From NCBI GenBank assembly GCA_031266855.1, contig JAISAF010000010.1, positions 1 to 10,759 on the forward strand: a stretch of 10,759 nt of DNA, written 5' to 3'. Below the pieces are notes generated by a model. That model was not told the origin of the DNA and did no database searches. It saw only the letters and a program-made list of their open reading frames with translations. Position numbers and translations under genes: made by a program. Shown piece by piece: positions 6,816-10,759 of the stretch (position 1 is the stretch's first letter; each line of letters starts with the position of its first letter). Source of the DNA: Spirochaetales bacterium (GTDB lineage: Bacteria > Spirochaetota > Spirochaetia > DTKZ01).

Positions 6816-6990
6816 CCCCGTCCGCTTGCGGCGGGGTTGATTCTTTCCTGTTCAAAAGATAAAAATTTGGTGACTATCGCTCTTTTTTCCTTTCCTTCTT
6901 TATACTTTTTCGACTTGGCGGTAAATTTTTCTTTGTGCTACAGTATAATCATCCCCTTTCGAATTGTGAGTCAAGTCTAGCCGCTTGCGG
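6816..6990. repeat. Two further CCGCTTGCGG palindromes
   Basis: 6816-6836 forms CCCCG-T-CCGC/GCGG-CGGGG with a TT loop and one bulged base, followed by GGTTGATTC. 6981-6990 keeps only CCGCTTGCGG followed by TGGGGTTGGTTGATTTC. They look like a better-preserved and a worn copy of one short palindromic repeat, and the 47-base repeat copy 2 lies between them. Confidence 0.5.
6907..6953 (-). repeat. 47-base repeat, copy 2 (shared with 2234-2280)
   Basis: The reverse complement matches 2234-2280 at 41 of 47 positions by manual alignment. On the plus strand it contains GTATAAT (6943-6949), which looks like a -10 box, but no gene lies downstream in that direction. In the frame that gives a short ORF in copy 1 this copy has a TAG, so a conserved protein is not supported. 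Confidence 0.5.
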
Positions 6991-7093
6991 TGGGGTTGGT
7001 TGATTTCAATTTATTTAATATTTCCTCTAAACCCCCTTTTATTATATCTTTCTGTACCGAAATATCCGCTTTTTACATAATTGATTATAATAT

Positions 7094-7252
7094 TCATCCT
7101 TTAACGGTATCCATATATGTTGGATCAGCCTTAATTATTTTAGCATAATATTTTCCAGGTTTAAGTTCTTTCAAGATTTCCCCTTCACGTTCAGGACAAT
7201 AACCTTTGTCCCTATATTGTACATAAATATATATTTTTTCATCAACAAAACG
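7094..7252 (-). pseudogene. Headless 3' gene fragment (52 codons)
   Basis: On the minus strand, a frame runs from 7252 to a TGA at 7096-7094 and reads like protein (VDEKIYIYVQYRDKGYCPER, then GKYYAKIIKADPTYMDTVKG at the end). It has no start codon and no ribosome binding site. Immediately upstream is an in-frame stop (7255-7253) and the palindromic element 7243-7313, whose arm it enters. The simplest reading is the C-terminal remnant of a gene cut off by that element. The family is not recognised. Confidence 0.45.
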
Positions 7253-7313
7253 TCATCCGTAGCGCAAGCCTGCTACGCAAGCCGTGCGCCACGGATGGCG
7301 CACGGCTTTGTTG
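7243..7313. repeat. 71-bp palindromic element with CAACAAA/TTTGTTG ends
   Basis: Outer arms CAACAAA (7243-7249) and TTTGTTG (7307-7313) are complementary. Inside are a 6-bp hairpin (7258-7263 with 7272-7277) and a 13-bp hairpin (7279-7291 with 7296-7308, overlapping the outer arm by two bases). It starts 3 bases beyond the stop of the zinc-ribbon pseudogene. It could be a transcript-end structure, a small mobile element, or an integron attC-like site; the last is weak because the core-site consensus is matched only in part. Confidence 0.45.
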
Positions 7314-7316
7314 GGA

Positions 7317-7485
7317 TTACTTCTTTTTTCCATGAAAAATAAGCCCTAAAATAACAGCGACAAGAGCTGCAATGCCTGTACCTGCGGTTGCCGAATTCTT
7401 CTTGTCTTTGTTCCGTTTATTTCAACAATGAGGGCAATATTTTTTTCCCTGCCAGCAATGGTCTTCCGCAATCTCTACAGTTCAT
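7317..7485 (-). pseudogene. Broken gene for a zinc-ribbon plus one-TM microprotein
   Basis: On the minus strand, ATG at 7485-7483 overlaps the TGA of the upstream gene as ATGA. The first codons read MNCRDCGRPLLAGKK. Removing one A from the seven-A run (complement of 7440-7446) continues the frame as YCPHC, then a TGA, then NKRNKDKKNSATAGTG, a hydrophobic stretch IAALVAVILGLIF and a HGKKK end at TAA (7319-7317). The span is 169 bases, exactly one more than 56 codons. The repaired product would have a CxxC...CPxC zinc ribbon followed by a single membrane helix and a positive tail. The TGA after CPHC probably replaces the Gly (GGA) usual in CPHCG ribbons. Two independent lesions argue for a true pseudogene. 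Homopolymer sequencing error could explain only one of them. Confidence 0.6.
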
Positions 7486-8414
7486 TTAAGCGCCTCCAAT
7501 AAGTCTTCTCCCTTAAATTCAATGGCATATTCATTTACTGTCTTTTTCTCAAAATCAACCATTCCTTTTAGGTTCTTTATCATTCCCGGTTTTTCGGCAT
7601 TGATTTTTCCCCGGCGTTTCTCCGGGTAACCAAATTCATCTTTTTTGTATGGCAACCCGCGTGCAAGTTCCGCTAATTCCTTCCACCGGCCTGTTTCCAA
7701 GAACCTGATTAAACGTTCCATTCCAGTCAGTTTGTCAATCTTAATATCTATCTTCAACAATGTCTCATAACCCTTAAAAATCCACCCAACAGCTTCCGCA
7801 AATTGATTATGAATCTGCTCAATTTCTTTCTCTATTATTAGAAAAAAGCCAGTTATCACCAAATTTTGCGTTTGGATCCAGTTTGTTTGATAATTGATTC
7901 AATTCCTTTTCTAATTCGGAAATTCCAGTTTCAATTTGTAACACGATATTTTCAATATTTGCATCACTGCCATCAAGATGTTCATAGGCTCTGACGGCGC
8001 CTTCTATCTTGATGATTCTGTCATTATGCAGATCTTCCAGTATTAGGTCGAGTTTTTGGTTGATTTCAGCCAATTGAACGATGATATATGCAAACATTGC
8101 CTGATTAGCGGCAAGTTTACAAATATTTCCAACATTCATGCCAATCTGTTTTAGCCGTCCATGTTTGAGAATTTTCCCATTTGCATCATAGAAAACACCA
8201 CCAACTTCATTATCATATTACTGGAGATGACCGTCTTTAGGGATATTGACAAATCGATATGTCCCGGCACTGTTATTTCAGAAATAAAGTCGACAAAATT
8301 ATCCGTCTTGATATTTTTGAGTATATTTCTTTTAAGAATAGCCATATTATCATTAGTTGCTCTGACGATGCATTTGCCATCTTTATATTGAATGATATCG
8401 GTGTTACTTTTCAT
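7482..8414 (-). pseudogene. Broken ~310-codon coiled-coil-rich gene with two opposing frameshifts
   Basis: Three minus-strand frames join into one protein-like reading. From ATG 8414 (GGAG at 8430-8427, 12 bases upstream) the first frame runs to about 8210. A -1 type lesion near 8205-8215 moves to a second frame (YDNEVGGVFYDANGKILKHG, then NICKLAANQAMFAYIIVQLA and a long helical, acidic, coiled-coil-like region). An extra base near 7824-7832 then returns to the first frame, which reads IEQIHNQFAEAVGWIFKGYE and ends in EALK at 7484-7482. The total of 933 bases is divisible by three. The family is not recognised; there is a hydrophobic patch near the middle but no catalytic motif. Codon use is AT-rich, unlike the flanking genes. 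The alternative is three short overlapping genes, but the second has no ribosome binding site and its frame is protein-like well before its first Met. Confidence 0.6.
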
Positions 8415-8494
8415 TTTTTCTATTATCTCCTGCCTGATTCAGTATATTCCGCGCCGCCACGGATGGTGGCAATTAGCTACGGATAACCAGGCCA

Positions 8495-8621
8495 GCGGAT
8501 TTGCCGGTGGCAAATCCGCCGTGTAATCGCGCCCGCGCGGTTTCCGCGCGGGTGCGGGGGTAGCGTTATGTGAAACGGTTATTCGGCGTCCTGGTGAATG
8601 CGAAGCATTCACGCAGGACGC
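8495..8621. repeat. Three GC-rich hairpins beside repeat copy C
   Basis: The stems are 11 bp (8495-8505 with 8509-8519, GGT loop), 9 bp (8532-8540 with 8544-8552, TTT loop) and 16 bp with a single bulged G at 8613 (8586-8601 with 8605-8621, GAA loop). The first is preceded by AACCAGG (8485-8491), as are hairpins in copies A and D. Confidence 0.6.
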
Positions 8622-8633
8622 GCTGCCGCTGGT

Positions 8634-8741
8634 GCGCGCGCAAGGGATTGGAGTGGAAAGCCCGCAGGATTTGCATTGGCAAATCCGAGGACTTGGAGCG
8701 GAAAGCCCGGTTTTTTTGTCCGCTCAAGGCGGACAAAAAAA
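8634..8741 (-). repeat. Composite palindromic repeat, copy C (inverted)
   Basis: On the minus strand a 13-bp hairpin (8729-8741 with 8711-8723, 5-base loop) is followed by the 77-base core (8710 down to 8634). The core matches copy B at 73 of 77 positions by eye. The stem top is GTCCGC/GCGGAC, where B has GCCCG/CGGGC and A has GGCGC/GCGCC, so pairing is kept although the sequence differs. Confidence 0.75.
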
Positions 8742-8792
8742 TGCGCCCAAAGGATAAAAATTCCTGTGTGTCCGCAGGAGCGGGCCTGTGGG

Positions 8793-9089
8793 CTATCTGC
8801 TGGTTTTTCTGCTGACAACGACAAGGAAGGCTGTCGCGAAAAAGAGCATTGGCAGGTTCGTGAGGACCAGTTCAAAGACCGGGATGTCCGATATAACTAC
8901 GAGATCCGCCCAGACGATGCCGAAGGATTTGAGGGTTTGGAAGATGATTTCGCCGTAGGCGGCGATGACTCCGATGATGACAAACATCCAGGCTGTGTCG
9001 CGTGTTTTTGCCCACAGGATGATTGCCAGAAATACCGCGACCGATCCAAGAGCGAGTTTCGTTATCAGCATTATGTGTTCGCTATTCAT
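8793..9089 (-). CDS. Small three-TM membrane protein, function unknown (98 aa)
   Basis: The start is ATG 9089, one base after the stop of the upstream gene (TAA-C-ATG), with a GGGAG about 12 bases before it inside that gene's end. The frame is open farther upstream, but that part reads as an arginine/proline-rich shadow of the aminotransferase-like gene. The 98 residues hold three hydrophobic segments (about 6-27, 34-53 and 71-92), short basic ends (SRKTSR at the C-terminus) and an acidic/aromatic loop around residues 54-70. An inner-membrane location is likely. The position as last gene of a helicase operon gives no functional clue; the family is not recognised. Confidence 0.8.
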   Translation of the reverse strand: MNSEHIMLITKLALGSVAVFLAIILWAKTRDTAWMFVIIGVIAAYGEIIFQTLKSFGIVWADLVVISDIPVFELVLTNLPMLFFATAFLVVVSRKTSR

Positions 9090-9090
9090 G

Positions 9091-10038
9091 TTATGTGCTA
9101 CTCCCAAATATGGTTTCCGAGAGGCGTTCCACAAGGCGGCGCTCCCCTGGAGAATACAGCCGGGGAAGAATGCTTGGCCGCCGGGCTTCCGGGGACAGGA
9201 CGATGCCTTCCTCAAGAAAACGGCTGCGCGCGCGCGCGTAATCAAGGCCCGCCCGCGGGACAGGAAAACAGTAACAGCCGAAGCGCCTCCACCCGGAAAG
9301 CCGCCACTCACTCCAAATATCGGGAAATTCCTGCCCTCTCTGGAGTTCTTCCGCGAGGCGCGTAAGTCCCGAAAGAAGAAGGGGGGAAACCGCTTCCCCG
9401 CCGGGCGCGCGCAGGTCTTCCCGCAGGAGAAGGGGCTGGGGCGCGAAGTTCCCGGGAAAAGGCAGTACCGGAAACAGAAGAGGGAAGTGGCTGTAATCGA
9501 TGTCCGTACCGGGCCGGAAGTAAACAGGCGCGTCCAAGGTGTCCGTAGCGTTTGAAGTATCCGCGGTGTCCGAAACTTCCGGCGGCGTATCCGTAGTATC
9601 CGGCGTTTGCGGTGTGTCCGGCGTATGTGGCGTTTGCGAAGCGGGCAACGGCCCGGCCGCGCCACCGGACTCCGCGTCCCCGGCGAAAAACGGCTCGTGG
9701 ATGTCCGCCCCGCTGAGGCTCCTGCCCAGGACGCTTTCCGCGGCGGCGAGTGCGCGGTCAAAGGAAGCATACAGCCGCAGCCGGAAACCGGAAGGCGCAA
9801 GGCGGAGGAAGGCCCGTTCAAAACGTTTTTCAAACTGCGTGGGAAATTCCGCGGCGAGGCCCTTCTGCAATTCGTTTTTCAGGATTTTATACAAACCATG
9901 CGGCCTGTGCCCGAAAAGGGCGCGCCCGCCGCCAAGGCACATATCCAGGTAGCGTTTGCCGCCGCGCGCGTACAGGTGATAGTCCCGCGCCCGGCATATA
10001 GGGGGAAGCCCCGCGTAGCCCGACTCCGCGTAGTTCAT
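9091..10038 (-). CDS. Reduced aminotransferase-like protein lacking the PLP domain
   Basis: ATG 10038 lies one base after the helicase stop (TAG-C-ATG), so translation is probably coupled. Residues about 17-82 (YHLYARGGKRYLDMCLGGGR, GHRPHGLYKILKNEL, EFPTQFEKRFERAFLRLAP) resemble the N-terminal segment of class III aminotransferases and glutamate-1-semialdehyde aminomutases. The C-terminal part (about 273-312, FLEEGIVLSPEARRPSILPR followed by a GERRLVERL helix) resembles the end of the same family. The roughly 250-residue large domain with the PLP lysine is absent. In its place are a Thr/Pro/Asp-rich linker (residues 134-171) and a Pro/Phe/Leu-rich stretch. At 315 residues it is shorter than the usual 420-450. 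A catalytic role is unlikely; a structural or ligand-binding role is possible. Family assignment is by eye from motifs and is uncertain. Confidence 0.75.
   Translation of the reverse strand: MNYAESGYAGLPPICRARDYHLYARGGKRYLDMCLGGGRALFGHRPHGLYKILKNELQKGLAAEFPTQFEKRFERAFLRLAPSGFRLRLYASFDRALAAAESVLGRSLSGADIHEPFFAGDAESGGAAGPLPASQTPHTPDTPQTPDTTDTPPEVSDTADTSNATDTLDAPVYFRPGTDIDYSHFPLLFPVLPFPGNFAPQPLLLREDLRAPGGEAVSPLLLSGLTRLAEELQRGQEFPDIWSEWRLSGWRRFGCYCFPVPRAGLDYARARSRFLEEGIVLSPEARRPSILPRLYSPGERRLVERLSETIFGSST
9526..9639 (-). repeat. Tandem-repeat DNA coding a Thr-Pro-Asp linker
   Basis: The plus strand shows imperfect tandem units such as GTATCCGGCGTTTGCG, GTGTCCG and GTATCCG. On the coding strand they translate to repeated TPDTPQTPDTTDTP and DTADTSNATDT. 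The repeats lie wholly in frame and look like a slippage-prone, intrinsically disordered hinge that may vary in length between strains. Confidence 0.65.
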
Positions 10039-10039
10039 G

Positions 10040-10759
10040 CTAAAGCCCGTCCGCCTCTACACGTTCCAGGCGGCGCTCGTATTTTGGCAAAAACTCGCGG
10101 ATCTGGCCGGAATCAAACCGTATCGTAACAACATGACTGCCTTCCTTTATGACGCTCTTGCATACGATACCCTGACCATAGTTCTCGTGGTAGACTGTTG
10201 TTCCAGGCTGGAAAGCGGAGACTCCAGGAGGCGAGCCGTTCCCCGCCGTACGCAAGGCGCCCTGCTGGATATCCTGAGGCAGTTCCTTCAAAAAACGGGA
10301 AGGAGGGTAGGTCTGCACATGGCCGTGAAGCCGGCGGCTCGAACAAAACGTAAAATAAAGTTCCCGCCGCGCCCGCGTTATAGCGACATAGAAAAGGCGG
10401 CGCTCCTCCTCAAGAGATTCCCTGTCATCCGCGCGGGAAGAATCCCTGGTGTACGTGCCGTACGAAGTGTAAGGAACATCCTTGGGGAAAAGCCCATCCT
10501 CCAGGCCGGTAATGATAACCCTGTCAAACTCAAGCCCCTTAGTATTGTGCATGGTGATAAGCGTTACCGCGTTTGACCCCGCCGCGTTTTTTGATTCCTC
10601 AACACGGGCCGCGTCCAGCTCTATACTTTCAAGAAACGCGGCAAGCCCCGCGCCGCCGGGGGGATAAATACCCGCCGCGTTGGCAAGCTCCTCCAGGTTT
10701 TGCAGCTTCTGGCTCCCGCTTACCGCGTCGCGGGTTTTGTGATACTCCTCCAAACCGGA
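10040..10759 (-). CDS. pcrA: UvrD/PcrA-type superfamily 1 DNA helicase, C-terminal part (5' end outside window)
   Basis: The frame is open to the right edge of the window, so only the last 240 or so codons are seen. Helicase motif V is present (TLITMHNTKGLEFDRVIITG), then LEDGLFP, then motif VI (EEERRLFYVAITRARREL) with the arginines that contact ATP. The C-terminal tail FQPGTTVYHENYGQGIV followed by VVTIRFDSGQIREFLPKY is the small Tudor-like domain that in PcrA/UvrD binds RNA polymerase. The enzyme unwinds DNA 3'-to-5' in nucleotide excision repair, replication and transcription-conflict resolution. PcrA is favoured over Rep because of that tail. It heads the minus-strand run of three genes; its stop is one base before the next start. 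Confidence 0.88.
   Translation of the reverse strand, partial: SGLEEYHKTRDAVSGSQKLQNLEELANAAGIYPPGGAGLAAFLESIELDAARVEESKNAAGSNAVTLITMHNTKGLEFDRVIITGLEDGLFPKDVPYTSYGTYTRDSSRADDRESLEEERRLFYVAITRARRELYFTFCSSRRLHGHVQTYPPSRFLKELPQDIQQGALRTAGNGSPPGVSAFQPGTTVYHENYGQGIVCKSVIKEGSHVVTIRFDSGQIREFLPKYERRLERVEADGL

Larger units (their letters stand above)
6365..7093. other. Gene-free gap: repeat copy B, then AT-rich sequence with other repeats
   Basis: No credible intact gene is seen. It holds composite repeat copy B (6401-6506), a GC-rich tail to about 6600, a 77-bp inverted-repeat element (6706-6782), two further CCGCTTGCGG palindromes (6816-6836 and 6981-6990) and the second copy of the 47-base repeat (6907-6953). 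Base composition falls sharply to AT-rich after about 6610. Confidence 0.6.
8415..8792. other. Gene-free gap: island promoter region, hairpins and repeat copy C
   Basis: No credible gene is seen. The left end holds a possible -10 box for the minus-strand island gene (TATACT, complement of 8441-8446). Next come a small GCCAC/GTGGC hairpin (8456-8470), hairpins at 8495-8519 and 8532-8552, a 16-bp stem with one bulge at 8586-8621, and composite repeat copy C (8634-8741). Confidence 0.55.

Noticed and set aside
6943..6949. Plus-strand -10 box TATAAT in the 47-base repeat
   Set aside because: No plus-strand gene follows for more than 2 kb, and the -35 match is poor.
7440..7446. Programmed frameshift at the A7 run in the zinc-ribbon gene
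   Set aside because: Even with a shift, a TGA follows five codons later, so recoding alone would not give the full product; decay is simpler.
4936..8741. CRISPR array
   Set aside because: The repeats are 1.5-2.2 kb apart, internally palindromic, on both strands and without regular spacers or cas genes.
9226..9238. Alternating GC run that could form Z-DNA
   Set aside because: Thirteen bases within a coding Ala-Arg-Ala-Arg stretch of a GC-rich gene; explained by codon use.
8598..9365. 255-codon plus-strand open frame
   Set aside because: It is antisense to two better-supported minus-strand genes and its first part is translated repeat copy C.
9090..9833. N-terminal extension of the small membrane protein to 346 aa
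   Set aside because: The extra 248 codons overlap the aminotransferase-like gene in another frame and read as Arg/Pro/Ser-rich shadow; the ATG at 9089 fits the one-base gene spacing and the start of the membrane-protein sequence.

Overview
The window looks like a spirochaete chromosome of moderate GC, plausibly a gut or termite-type Treponema. This is inferred from the mix of a multi-repeat outer-membrane-type protein, a small lipoprotein, a TRAP transporter, a PcrA-like helicase and intergenic gaps packed with palindromes. No rRNA or tRNA is present to prove the lineage.

Layout, left to right. (1) Positions 1-2169, plus strand: the 3' part of a protein with three tandem copies of a beta-rich, outer-membrane-like unit, then a 148-aa lipoprotein with a clear lipobox. 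(2) 2170-2904: no convincing gene; hairpins, a 104-bp MITE-like element and a divergent copy (D) of a composite palindromic repeat. (3) 2905-4810, plus strand: the two membrane subunits of a TRAP transporter (DctQ and DctM) without a solute-binding DctP gene in view. (4) 4811-5332: repeat copy A with five further hairpins. (5) 5333-6364, plus strand: L-threonine aldolase. (6) 6365-6600: repeat copy B. (7) About 6600-8450: a visibly AT-rich island whose minus-strand genes are all broken. These are a roughly 310-codon coiled-coil-rich gene with two opposing frameshifts, a zinc-ribbon plus one-TM microprotein with a frameshift and a nonsense codon, and a headless 3' fragment. The island also holds other palindromic repeats. 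(8) 8480-8741: repeat copy C, inverted relative to B, so that B and C bracket the island. (9) 8793-10759, minus strand: a tightly packed operon transcribed right to left: 3' end of a UvrD/PcrA-type helicase, a reduced aminotransferase-like protein and a 98-aa three-TM protein. The genes are separated by single bases.

The dctQM pair, threonine aldolase and helicase operon look intact and ordinary. The unusual content is between genes. A family of composite repeats keeps its core nearly constant while the adjoining hairpin stem changes sequence but stays fully paired, which is the signature of selection on a folded structure. The decayed island may be the remains of a horizontally acquired two-gene membrane-associated system of unknown function.
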